Of a stretch of DNA of 57,486 bases, positions 26,796-34,975 are shown piece after piece. The notes under the pieces are model-generated. The model did not search any database. It was not told the DNA's origin and saw only the letters and a program-made list of their open reading frames with translations. This DNA comes from CAYIYO01 sp964367715. Lineage in GTDB: Bacteria > Chlamydiota > Chlamydiia > Chlamydiales > Criblamydiaceae. Where the stretch lies: assembly GCA_964367715.1 (NCBI GenBank), contig CAYIYO010000005.1, positions 1 through 57,486 on the forward strand. Direction: 5' to 3'. Within the stretch, counting starts at the first letter, position 1. Each line of letters begins with the position of its first letter. The position numbers and the translations under genes were made by a program.

Positions 26796-28061
26796 ATGAG
26801 TAAAAAAACGCCGCCAAAAGATGCCATCATCTGTTCCTTTTGCGGAAGACCTGAAGATGCTGTCGAGAAATTAATTTCTGGACCTAACGTCTTCATCTGC
26901 GACAAATGTATTCACCTCTGTTCAAGCATATTAGATAAAAAAGCACAGACGGCACCCGTTAAGACAAGCAGTGGTTCTTTTGACATTAAGCTATTGAAGC
27001 CGAAAGAAATCAAAGATCGCTTGGATGATTATATCATCGGTCAAGAGTCGGCAAAAAAAACGATTGCAGTCGGAGTGTATAATCACTACCGCCGCATCAT
27101 TAATATGGATCGCAAAGAAGGCGAAGTGGAGATCAGCAAGTCGAATGTCATGTTGTTCGGACCGACAGGATCCGGCAAGACATTAATTGCCAAAACATTA
27201 GCCAATATTCTTGAAGTTCCTTTTGCGATTGCGGATGCGACGACGCTAACGGAAGCGGGATATGTCGGCGAAGACGTAGAAAACATTATTTTAAGATTGT
27301 TGCAATCAGCAGAATATGATGTTGCAAAAGCGGAAAGAGGGATTATCTACATCGATGAGATTGATAAAACACACCGCACGACATCCAATGTTTCAATCAC
27401 GCGTGATGTTTCTGGAGAAGGCGTTCAACAGGCGCTTTTAAAAATTGTTGAAGGCACTGTCGCGAACGTTCCACCAAAAGGTGGACGCAAGCATCCTAAT
27501 CAGGAGTACATCAAAATCAACACCGAAAATATTTTGTTTATCGTCGGTGGTGCATTTGTTGGGCTGGAAGCAATCATTGCAAAACGCCTTGGAAAGACCA
27601 CAATTGGATTTGGTTCGAACGATCGTGATGATACAATTTCTCACGAAAAAAATGCGTTATTGGCAAAAGTTGAGCCGGAAGATTTTGTTCAGTTTGGTAT
27701 GATTCCTGAATTCATTGGACGTTTCAATAGTATTGCAAATTGCAATGAACTCACCATTCATGATCTTGTGGAAGTGTTATCCAAGCCAAAAAATGCGGTG
27801 ACAAAGCAGTACCAGGCACTTTTTGACATGGAAGGCGTTAAATTAACGTTCACAGAAGATGCATTGGAAGCAATAGCAAAAAAAGCAAAAGATGCAGGCA
27901 CCGGTGCCCGTGCGCTGCGCATGATCATTGAAGGATTAATGCGCGACTTGATGTTTGAGGTTCCTTCTGATGACACGATCGAAGAGATCGTTATCGAAAA
28001 GGAAAACGTTCTTGGAACACGTGTTCCGACAATCAAGCGTCGCAACGAAGCAACGGCGTGA
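26796..28061 (+). CDS. clpX: Clp protease ATP-binding subunit ClpX
   Basis: This 421-residue AAA+ unfoldase feeds ClpP. An N-terminal zinc-binding domain (CSFC at 14-17, CDKC at about 35-38) is followed by Walker A GPTGSGKT at about 122-129, Walker B IIYIDEIDK, the pore loop GYVGEDVE, and the ClpP-contacting IGF loop (TTIGFGS). The length is normal. AGCCC-type leader; the gene starts ATG. The following gene overlaps its stop. Confidence 0.96.
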   Translation: MSKKTPPKDAIICSFCGRPEDAVEKLISGPNVFICDKCIHLCSSILDKKAQTAPVKTSSGSFDIKLLKPKEIKDRLDDYIIGQESAKKTIAVGVYNHYRRIINMDRKEGEVEISKSNVMLFGPTGSGKTLIAKTLANILEVPFAIADATTLTEAGYVGEDVENIILRLLQSAEYDVAKAERGIIYIDEIDKTHRTTSNVSITRDVSGEGVQQALLKIVEGTVANVPPKGGRKHPNQEYIKINTENILFIVGGAFVGLEAIIAKRLGKTTIGFGSNDRDDTISHEKNALLAKVEPEDFVQFGMIPEFIGRFNSIANCNELTIHDLVEVLSKPKNAVTKQYQALFDMEGVKLTFTEDALEAIAKKAKDAGTGARALRMIIEGLMRDLMFEVPSDDTIEEIVIEKENVLGTRVPTIKRRNEATA

Positions 28062-28969
28062 GAACAATGAAAACGATCCACCGCTTAGACTTTTGCAGTC
28101 TTGACGTGGATCGTTATGCAGCATATGAAAAAATGACAGCGGAGCCTTTCCGCTGTTATTTAGAAAACCGTCCTTTTTCCACACATCTTAATCCCCTTCC
28201 TTTATCTTTTGGTGTCGAAATCGATGGAGTGCCCGTTGGTGTGGCACATGTATCTCTCCATACAAACAATACCGTTGGTGAATTGCATACGTTTGTTGTT
28301 GAAGAAGGTGAGACGGCTCTGGCCATCGAATTTCTTGCGTATATTGAAGAAGAAGTACGTAAGTGCGGATCTGTTTTTTTTATCCATTTTTTTAAAAAAA
28401 ATTCTTTCTTTTCTTCTATCCTGAAAGTACGAGAGTGGTCCACGCCCCGCCTATTTATGGTGCGCGTTGATTTTGATCCGCCTACATTCACGACTCCGTG
28501 GCTGGATAAAGAATATCCCTTACCCGAGGGATGTGTTCTTTTCCCTTGGAAAGAATTGACTGAGGAGGAGCGTGCGACTTTAAAGCATCAGGAGCGGCAA
28601 TGTCGTTTTCATTATAGTGTATCTCCCTTTGGTGATGAAGAGTCTCAGCAGCCCCTTAATAGCGTTGGATTGCGATATAAAGGTCAGGTGATTGGATGGA
28701 TGATTACGCATACGTATGCGAATGCTCCGACAACGGTACGTTACTCTAGTCTTTATATTGATTCTGATTATCAGTTTAAGGGATTGTCGATTCGTTTATT
28801 GCAAGAAGCGATCAAAACACAGATTGCACATCCTTTTTATTCGGAAGCCTATTGTGAAGCGAATGTTGAGTGGAGCGATCGCAATTGGATTCGATTTTTG
28901 GAGCGCAGGCTGGCGCCTTATTCTATTGATGTCGTTGAAACGATGCAGAGCATAAAAATATTTAAGTAA
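28058..28969 (+). CDS. GNAT-like protein, possibly two tandem acetyltransferase folds
   Basis: This 303-residue protein is weakly similar to N-acetyltransferases. The first half has SFGVEIDGVPVGVAHVSLH and GELHTFVVEE, like strands 2-4 of the GNAT fold; the second half has GLRYKGQVIGWMITH and SSLYIDSDYQFKGLSIRLLQEAI, where the last part resembles the acetyl-CoA loop (Q-x-x-G-x-S/G). Its GTG start overlaps the clpX stop (GTGA); an ATG nine bases later is equally possible. The substrate is unknown. The next gene, a second GNAT, begins four bases after its stop. Confidence 0.65.
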   Translation: MRTMKTIHRLDFCSLDVDRYAAYEKMTAEPFRCYLENRPFSTHLNPLPLSFGVEIDGVPVGVAHVSLHTNNTVGELHTFVVEEGETALAIEFLAYIEEEVRKCGSVFFIHFFKKNSFFSSILKVREWSTPRLFMVRVDFDPPTFTTPWLDKEYPLPEGCVLFPWKELTEEERATLKHQERQCRFHYSVSPFGDEESQQPLNSVGLRYKGQVIGWMITHTYANAPTTVRYSSLYIDSDYQFKGLSIRLLQEAIKTQIAHPFYSEAYCEANVEWSDRNWIRFLERRLAPYSIDVVETMQSIKIFK

Positions 28970-28973
28970 TTTT

Positions 28974-29300
28974 ATGAAAGCAAAAATATTTCATTTTGAT
29001 TATCAAACGCCCCCCAGGATTGATGCGGAAGATATTTTATCAAAAGGATTGAACGCGAATGCGCAGCAGAAAAAGAAGATGACTCCAGTCATTTCTTTTG
29101 GCATTTTCATTAAAGATGAAGAGGGGAAAATTCATGGCGGCCTTTCGGGATATGTGCTGTACGGATGTTGTCATATTGATATGTTATGGATGCACCACAA
29201 CATCCGCGGGCAGGGATGGGGGAAAAAATTATTGCAGGAGTCCGATTTAATCGGGCTGCGTCATGCGTGTTCCTTTTCCACCGTTAATATACACAAGTGA
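28974..29300 (+). pseudogene. GNAT acetyltransferase truncated by a palindromic element
   Basis: This 108-residue ORF begins like a complete small GNAT: VISFGIFIKDEEGKIHGGLSGYVLYG, HIDMLWMHHNIRGQGWGKKLLQESD (acetyl-CoA loop RGQGWG near 80-85). The family normally continues after ACSFSTVN with a strand and the FYxKxGY end, giving about 140-150 residues. Here the frame runs into the element at 29288 and stops after Ile-His-Lys. The missing part is not seen after the element. The product is probably non-functional or has lost its last third. Confidence 0.75.
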
Positions 29301-29451
29301 ATTCAAAAATTGGCTTTTTGAGCATGTCAAAGCCCCGGGATTCACCGATCGAAAGTCGGTTCATATTATTAATATTAAACGACTTTCGATCGGTCAATCG
29401 TGGGAGCTTTCACATCGCTTAAAAACCGATTCTTGATTTCACTTGTGTATA
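29288..29451. repeat. Full-length 164-bp palindromic element, subfamily A, inside a GNAT gene
   Basis: It runs from TATACACAAGTGAATTC to GATTTCACTTGTGTATA. The inner stem CCGATCGAAAGTCG (29345-29358) pairs with 29380-29393, with loop ATATTATTAATAT. Its left end interrupts the GNAT reading frame. Its right-end TATA is shared with the adjoining hybrid element at 29448. Confidence 0.95.
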
Positions 29452-29489
29452 CCGCTCGTGATTCAACATTTCAGCTGCTCCTCGGTATA
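29448..29489. repeat. Hybrid 42-bp element: subfamily B left end joined to subfamily C right end
   Basis: TATACCGCTCGTGATTCAA is the left end of subfamily B (9557); CATTTCAGCTGCTCCTCGGTATA is the right end of subfamily C (21294). The two half-ends are fused with no stem core. Confidence 0.8.
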
Positions 29490-29556
29490 ATGCTGCCATA
29501 CCACGGTTCGGGTAAAAAAACTTTACATTCCACAGACTAGACTTGAGGATTTTTCA

Positions 29557-29756
29557 GGTCGCGGATGCGACCGAAGGATGTAGCCATAGGCGTGAGCCTG
29601 TGGTAAGGTTAAAAATAGATTACAGAGCCGCGAATGCGGCGACAGAAATTTTCTAAACCACCTTAATTTATCTGTCGCCGCATTCGCGGCTTAATTTGTT
29701 GTTTATCTTTACCACAGGCTCACGCCTGTGGCTACACTTTGGTCGCATCCGCGACC
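29557..29756. repeat. Nested inverted repeat with double-hairpin units
   Basis: Outer arms are two inverted copies of the 8948 unit (29557-29605 and 29711-29756). Inside them is a perfect 20-pair stem GCCGCGAATGCGGCGACAGA (29627-29646) with 29671-29690. No ORF is inside. With the element at 29288 this fills most of the 640-base gap before the T3SS region; the rest is AT-rich promoter sequence. Confidence 0.88.
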
Positions 29757-29814
29757 GATTACTTAATATCTAATCTTCATAGTTTCTTTATAATTTCCGG
29801 TCACTCCCTTTATA

Positions 29815-29843
29815 TTGAATAATTAAATTTTATATTATATAAT
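29815..29843 (+). promoter_or_regulatory. Sigma70-type (sigma66) promoter for the translocator operon
   Basis: TTGAAT (29815-29820), a 17-base AT-only spacer and a perfect TATAAT (29838-29843). The first gene starts 130 bases later. The -10 context TATAATTAAGA recurs at 42090-42100 upstream of sctD, suggesting a shared promoter type for the two T3SS halves. Confidence 0.7.
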
Positions 29844-29973
29844 TAAGATAGACGGAAGAATATATTCTATTCGAAATTTTTGACCTTTTCCTATTATTTT
29901 TCCTAATTAGTTTATTTTGTTCCCTCTTGTTAACAAGAGATGAATGTTAATTACGAATGTGGAGATGATCCTT

Positions 29974-31044
29974 ATGTCCCAAAATACTCCTACAAATCCA
30001 TTTGCATATGGACCTTATGTTCTTCCGATTTCTCCCGGTCCGGTTGCTGTTCCTACTTACTACTCCAATTCTCTTGGAAGTAACTTGGCGTATATTGACC
30101 AGTTATCGCCTGTCGGTGCAAGTATGGTTAATAGCCATACATTACAAAGCTTGATTGAAGTTTCTTATATTCGAACGGCGAACGAAGTGTTGTATCAGGG
30201 GTTCAATAGTTTAGATAAGGCCATTACAACGTCCACGAACACATTGAATACGTTGCAAAAGATTCAGACGTTGCACAATGCCATTGCGGTGAAAAGTTTG
30301 TCGGCATTTCCTTTCAACTATGACTCTTCTTATGGAAGTCGTGAAGACTATATGAAAGAGTATAATCGGCTTGCGAGTGCATATTATGGAACCCCAATTA
30401 TTCCAGACTTTATTTTCAGAAGCGTGGGCGCTCAAGGGTTGGATGGGACAGGAAGACTTCTTTATTCTAATTTCTCTCAATTTTCTAGTGATATGAAAGT
30501 GGCACGTATGCAGTTGAGTAATAATGTCCATTCATTGTCGGGACAATTGAGTTCGGCTGACCGTGCGAATCCGAATAGTTTGTATGCGACTGCGAAGAAA
30601 GTGTTGGATGACTTGCCTCCTTTGCAAGGGGCGAATGGGCCGACCTATGTCGATGCTAAGCTGTGGGTGTTGGATGGGTATTCGATTAGTAATGGGAAGG
30701 ATCTTGCACAGACGGCGCCGCAGTCGGTGAGTGGAACAACGGGAAGGATTACTCCTGACGGGACTGTGATCAACCCGATAAATGATAGCGGAGTTCTCGT
30801 TAACCCATTGGGTAGTGGATATTTAGGATCACAGGCTTCCAGAAATAATGCGGCGATTGCGGGAAATATCCAGCAGAACCTTACCTTTGCGATTACAGCG
30901 GCGCAGTCGTTGAATGATACGCAAAAAGAGAAAGTGCGCCAATTTTTGTTTGTGTTTGAGGAATATTACAAGTCTGCGTCGGTAGTTTTATCGACGATTA
31001 CACGAATTATAGAAAAGATGGGCCAAGGAATACGTCCATCTTAA
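29974..31044 (+). CDS. Putative T3SS-secreted protein, first gene of the translocator operon
   Basis: This 356-residue protein has no family I recognise. The N-terminus (MSQNTPTNPFAYGPYVLPISPGP) is Ser/Thr/Asn/Pro-rich with no signal peptide, typical of T3SS substrates. The middle has an amphipathic helix around 55-90, and the C-terminus is a helix with regular heptads (FEEYYKSASVVLSTITRIIEKMG). I chose ATG 29974, with GGAG nine bases upstream, over the ATG at 29944. It lies directly ahead of chaperone and translocator genes, so it could be a needle-tip or early substrate; that is inference. Confidence 0.7.
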   Translation: MSQNTPTNPFAYGPYVLPISPGPVAVPTYYSNSLGSNLAYIDQLSPVGASMVNSHTLQSLIEVSYIRTANEVLYQGFNSLDKAITTSTNTLNTLQKIQTLHNAIAVKSLSAFPFNYDSSYGSREDYMKEYNRLASAYYGTPIIPDFIFRSVGAQGLDGTGRLLYSNFSQFSSDMKVARMQLSNNVHSLSGQLSSADRANPNSLYATAKKVLDDLPPLQGANGPTYVDAKLWVLDGYSISNGKDLAQTAPQSVSGTTGRITPDGTVINPINDSGVLVNPLGSGYLGSQASRNNAAIAGNIQQNLTFAITAAQSLNDTQKEKVRQFLFVFEEYYKSASVVLSTITRIIEKMGQGIRPS

Positions 31045-31131
31045 TAAATTCTTTATTATAAAAAGTTATACATTATTAATTTTTAATAATAAAATGATAA
31101 TAGATAAATAAAAAGTTAATCAGGGGATTTT

Positions 31132-31614
31132 ATGGCAGATCAATTACCCGAACCAGTGGATTTAACCTTCACTTATAATGCGATTAGTTTGTCTTCGGTA
31201 AAAGATAATAAGATGTACTTAACATTAAGCATCAATCGTATTTTTAATTTATTAGTGAAGATGACAGAAGCATTGCAAGATACTGCAGCGGCACAATCTG
31301 GTCGTTTACAATTTTTATCTCAATGGCAGAAGGCATATACCGACTCGATGAATCAACTTCACCAATTCGTCGCTAACAATGGGGACAACTATAGTTCGAA
31401 TAGTGAGGATGATGGGAAGTTGCGCGACGATTTGAACCGTGTCAACTCTACTTATACGGAAGAGTTGCGTTCGAGAAGATCGCAGGTCAGTGATGATGCG
31501 AAGACATTACAGACGAACGTGAACCAGACGAGTGACGCGGTGAATCAGCAGATAAATATGGCAACTTCATTATTGCAGGAGTTAAGCACTATTTTATCCG
31601 CAATATTTAAATAG
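31132..31614 (+). CDS. Small helical T3SS-associated protein (filament/tip candidate)
   Basis: This 160-residue protein lacks signal and membrane segments. It is helical with a long C-terminal coiled coil (about 95-160) rich in Gln, Asn, Ser and Thr and ending in a hydrophobic helix (ATSLLQELSTILSAIF). That build resembles the C-terminal coiled-coil ends of EspA/SseB/needle-type secreted proteins, but sequence identity is not evident. The gene sits between the first secreted protein and the SycD chaperone. An AGGGGA site precedes the ATG. Function unproven. Confidence 0.65.
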   Translation: MADQLPEPVDLTFTYNAISLSSVKDNKMYLTLSINRIFNLLVKMTEALQDTAAAQSGRLQFLSQWQKAYTDSMNQLHQFVANNGDNYSSNSEDDGKLRDDLNRVNSTYTEELRSRRSQVSDDAKTLQTNVNQTSDAVNQQINMATSLLQELSTILSAIFK

Positions 31615-31684
31615 CCCTTCCTATCATATCGCCGCCGACATAAGACATACGAACATTCAAGAAGAATTAAAAGGAGAACTTCTT

Positions 31685-32221
31685 ATGAAAGGACAGCAAC
31701 AGGTCAACAAGGCAATTGATTCGATTAGTGGAAAAACGGAGAAGGCGCAAGAAGATTATCAGAAAATGGCGGGAAAGATTTTGAAGCAGGGATCTTTTCC
31801 TAAAGATGCGTTAGGACTTAGTGATGGGATGGTGGAAGGCATTTATGGGCAGGCCTACCGCCTTTACAATACCGGTAAATACGAAGATGCTGCTCAGCTT
31901 TTTAAGTTATTGCTACTGATTAATTCGACGGATTCTAAGTATTCGATGGGATTGGCTGCATGTTTTCATATGAGCAAAGAATACTCGAGTGCGATTGAAG
32001 TCTATGCCATCTGTGCGGTGATCGATTCTAATAGTCCCCTTCCTCACTACCATTCTGCTGACTGTTACATACAAATGAAGGACCGTGTTTCTGCCGTTAT
32101 TGCATTGGAGATGGCGATCAAACGTGCCATGGGAAAAACAGAATATAAGACATTGGAAGACCGTGCAAAGATGATGATCGATCGCCTTAAAAAAGAATTG
32201 TTCGAAGATAAAAACAAATAG
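31685..32221 (+). CDS. sycD: SycD/LcrH-family translocator chaperone (first copy)
   Basis: This 178-residue class II T3SS chaperone is built of tetratricopeptide repeats and keeps hydrophobic translocators soluble. Three repeats are visible at about 58-160: YGQAYRLYNTGKYEDAAQLF, YSMGLAACFHMSKEYSSAIE and PHYHSADCYIQMKDRVSAVI. AAGGAG lies eight bases before the ATG. It is directly upstream of the first giant CopB-like gene, its likely client. Corresponds to chlamydial LcrH/Scc2-type proteins. Confidence 0.9.
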   Translation: MKGQQQVNKAIDSISGKTEKAQEDYQKMAGKILKQGSFPKDALGLSDGMVEGIYGQAYRLYNTGKYEDAAQLFKLLLLINSTDSKYSMGLAACFHMSKEYSSAIEVYAICAVIDSNSPLPHYHSADCYIQMKDRVSAVIALEMAIKRAMGKTEYKTLEDRAKMMIDRLKKELFEDKNK

Positions 32222-32238
32222 AATTAATTGAGGCAACG

Positions 32239-34956
32239 ATGACAAATATTGGACACGATTCAGAAGCTTCTAATGAAAATATTAAGGTTTGGAATAACAC
32301 CAATAAAATTGAACAGCCGGCCACGTCGGAGACTGCTCCTACGACTAGTGCGCCCCAGTCTTTTCAGGATGGATTGGGTTCGTTAGGATTGGAAAAAACA
32401 GCGCCGGACTATTTGTATGGAGCGGCGAGTCCCCACCTTCCTCAGGCATCGACAGATCTTGATACTGGAAATTTTGAATGGATCGGATTATCAAAAGATA
32501 TTGCCAAGCATTTAGAAAAAAAATCGGAAGCTCCTTCTGACGCGAAAAATGTGATGGATGAGATTGACAAAGCAATTGCAAAGCTTTTTGGCGAAGATTC
32601 GGAAAAATTGGTATCGAAATTTGGAGGAATGACACAGGAGCAGATCGATACAAAGTTAAAGTATTCCTATTTTCATCCTGACGAAAAAAATCCGTCGGAT
32701 CCAATTCAGCAGATGACAAAGATGGTAGCGGAAAATGTCAAAGAGGCGATGAAAAATGAAGGGAAGGGTAACGTTCAAGAAATGTCGCCTGAGATGCAGA
32801 TGCAAGAGTTTGATCAGCAAGTGCAACTAACGTATGCAAATAAATTTAGTCTTCTTTTGGAACAGCATGATGCTCCTTTGCAGGATAAACAGGCGGTAGA
32901 ATTTGCGTTGTATAATCCTGAGGCAAAAGAATCCCTGACTACCGAACAAAAAAATCTTTTTAATCAATTATCTGCAGAGTCAATGCAGGCGGTTTCGCAA
33001 CGCTACGGCGTTCCCCTCGACGAACTTCCTGATGTCAATAAAGAATCCGCGTATAATATCCGCCTCAACTTAAATTATGGAGAGAACTACATTGCTGCGC
33101 TGCAGGCTTTGAAGGCGGATGGAACGATTACGGAGAAAGAATTCAAAGCGTTGCAAGCTAATCTTTATTATCCGGGGTCTGTACCGCTTGATGAGAAGAT
33201 GAAAGGAATTGAGGGTAAGCTCCAGCAGGAAGTGTTCGCTGCATTTGTCCAAGAAAATGGGATTCCGCCTAATTGGAAGCCCACTGTTCCTTCGAATCAG
33301 TATGATGCCTGGGGAAATGGACTTTATCGCGACAACTTCAAGGCCCTTGTAGCGAATGCGCAGCCTCCGCTTGATCCAGCGACACAGCAACAGTTGTTAA
33401 AGGCCATGCAGGATCCGACAAGTGTTCCTGCGGCAATTCAGCAGCTCTTTCAGCAGATGGACAAAAAGGCGTTGGAAATGACCATTGCGACGATTGGATT
33501 GCCTGCCGTTTGGCAACCAACAAGTACTGTCATTAATCCTAATTTAAGTCCACAAATGGCAAGCACTCTTGAGGGGGCGAAAGCATTTTTAAAAGAGTCC
33601 GGCGATATTCAGCAAGGGTTATTCACGCAGCTCATGCAAACTCCTGAAGGGAAAATGGGGGCTGTGACATTTATGAACTATTTGAAAATCGTGGGAGAAG
33701 CGTTGGATCAGATGCAGCAGTTGATCTACGCCATTGAAAGTGCGGATGCTAAAATCTCCAAACTTTTGAATAGCATCACCCTCGATATGCAGATGAATAA
33801 AATTGATAAGATGAAGCGCGAAGCGGAAGAAAGAAAACAACAGGAAGAGGCTGGGAAGTCTGGATTCAAAGGATTTCTTAACTCGATTTGCGAAATCCTC
33901 GGACCCTTGATTGCCATCGTTACAATCATTGCTGCAATCGCGCTCACGTTGCTTCCTCCAATGTCTGTATTGGCACTGCCTTTTCTAGCGATCGCTGTTG
34001 GATCTCTTACGTGTACTACGGCGAAGGCGGCTGGATACGACATGATGAAAGAGGGATTTAAAGCGATGGACGATCTTATTGCCGCGCTGATTCCTAAGTC
34101 TGGATTGCGGGAGGCGTGTCAGATCATTACGCGGGCGTTGATGATCGCGATTGTGTTGTTAACGTGTTCGACTGCGGGATTGGGAGGGGTGCTCCTTGCA
34201 ATGCAGGTGGGAATGGATATGTTGATGGAGTCGGACATTATTGGAAGAACGGTGAAAGCGTGTGGAGGCGATGCGCAGGCGCAGATGATTGCGAATATGG
34301 TGGTGATGGCCACTGTGATGGTCGCGATTGCTGCTGTGATGTTAGTGGCGTCGGCGGCGTTATTACTTTTGGCACCTGCAGGGGTGGCGGCGGGTGCAGT
34401 TGCTGCGGGATCCGCCACTGCACAGGCAGCGACTCAAGCAGGAACGGTGGCGGCCAATTCTGCGCGTGCGGGAGCACAGCTTGCAGGGGCGATGGCACAA
34501 TTAACCTCCCGTACGATTGCGCAGGCAGGAACGACAGCGCGCGTTGTGCAGGGTGTGCAGAATGCGGCAACCAATGCGTCTCGGATCTCCGGACAATTAA
34601 TCCGTGACTTAGCAGATGGAGTAAAAAATTTCATTGCCGGATTTAAAGATCCAAAAATTGCATTATTGCGACTCTCTTCGATTGCAAGTGGGGTTCAACA
34701 GGCGTCTCAGTCAGGACTCCAAGCTGCAAAGGCGGGATCGGATATGGTTTTATACACCGAATTGGCGGAACTTGCCATTAAGATTGCCAACTTAAAGGCG
34801 GATCAACAAGAAATTGATGGACTGATTAAAGCGTTGAAAAAGATTATTGAGCAGTTGATGGCAGAATTGAGCGGCCTTTCCGAATTCGTGAAGAGTATTA
34901 ACCAGCTACAAGTGAAAAAATTTAAAGATGCGAGCATGACCTTCGTTACAGCGTAA
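32239..34956 (+). CDS. Giant CopB-like T3SS translocator (SctE type), copy 1
   Basis: This 905-residue hydrophobic translocator is predicted to insert into the host membrane. It lacks a signal peptide. The long soluble N-terminal part (about 1-550) precedes a first hydrophobic hairpin (about 553-600, LGPLIAIVTIIAAIALTLLPPMSVL...), a second hydrophobic region (about 630-710) and a low-complexity Ala/Gly/Gln stretch (about 715-770). The C-terminal helix pair (LAIKIANLKADQQEIDGLIKALKKII...MAELSGLSEFVK) is shared with the next gene. Chlamydia CopB is about 500 residues, so the N-terminal region is greatly extended. Confidence 0.85.
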   Translation: MTNIGHDSEASNENIKVWNNTNKIEQPATSETAPTTSAPQSFQDGLGSLGLEKTAPDYLYGAASPHLPQASTDLDTGNFEWIGLSKDIAKHLEKKSEAPSDAKNVMDEIDKAIAKLFGEDSEKLVSKFGGMTQEQIDTKLKYSYFHPDEKNPSDPIQQMTKMVAENVKEAMKNEGKGNVQEMSPEMQMQEFDQQVQLTYANKFSLLLEQHDAPLQDKQAVEFALYNPEAKESLTTEQKNLFNQLSAESMQAVSQRYGVPLDELPDVNKESAYNIRLNLNYGENYIAALQALKADGTITEKEFKALQANLYYPGSVPLDEKMKGIEGKLQQEVFAAFVQENGIPPNWKPTVPSNQYDAWGNGLYRDNFKALVANAQPPLDPATQQQLLKAMQDPTSVPAAIQQLFQQMDKKALEMTIATIGLPAVWQPTSTVINPNLSPQMASTLEGAKAFLKESGDIQQGLFTQLMQTPEGKMGAVTFMNYLKIVGEALDQMQQLIYAIESADAKISKLLNSITLDMQMNKIDKMKREAEERKQQEEAGKSGFKGFLNSICEILGPLIAIVTIIAAIALTLLPPMSVLALPFLAIAVGSLTCTTAKAAGYDMMKEGFKAMDDLIAALIPKSGLREACQIITRALMIAIVLLTCSTAGLGGVLLAMQVGMDMLMESDIIGRTVKACGGDAQAQMIANMVVMATVMVAIAAVMLVASAALLLLAPAGVAAGAVAAGSATAQAATQAGTVAANSARAGAQLAGAMAQLTSRTIAQAGTTARVVQGVQNAATNASRISGQLIRDLADGVKNFIAGFKDPKIALLRLSSIASGVQQASQSGLQAAKAGSDMVLYTELAELAIKIANLKADQQEIDGLIKALKKIIEQLMAELSGLSEFVKSINQLQVKKFKDASMTFVTA

Positions 34957-34975
34957 ATTATATTAGGAGTTTAAA

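Noticed and set aside
29557..29756. Possible CRISPR array
   Set aside because: Repeats are inverted and nested rather than regularly spaced direct repeats with unique spacers, and no cas genes are present.
34116..34607. Plus-strand frame rich in Gly and Cys inside the first CopB-like gene
   Set aside because: It is a frame shadow of the hydrophobic Ala-rich coding region, which has a clear family match in the main frame.
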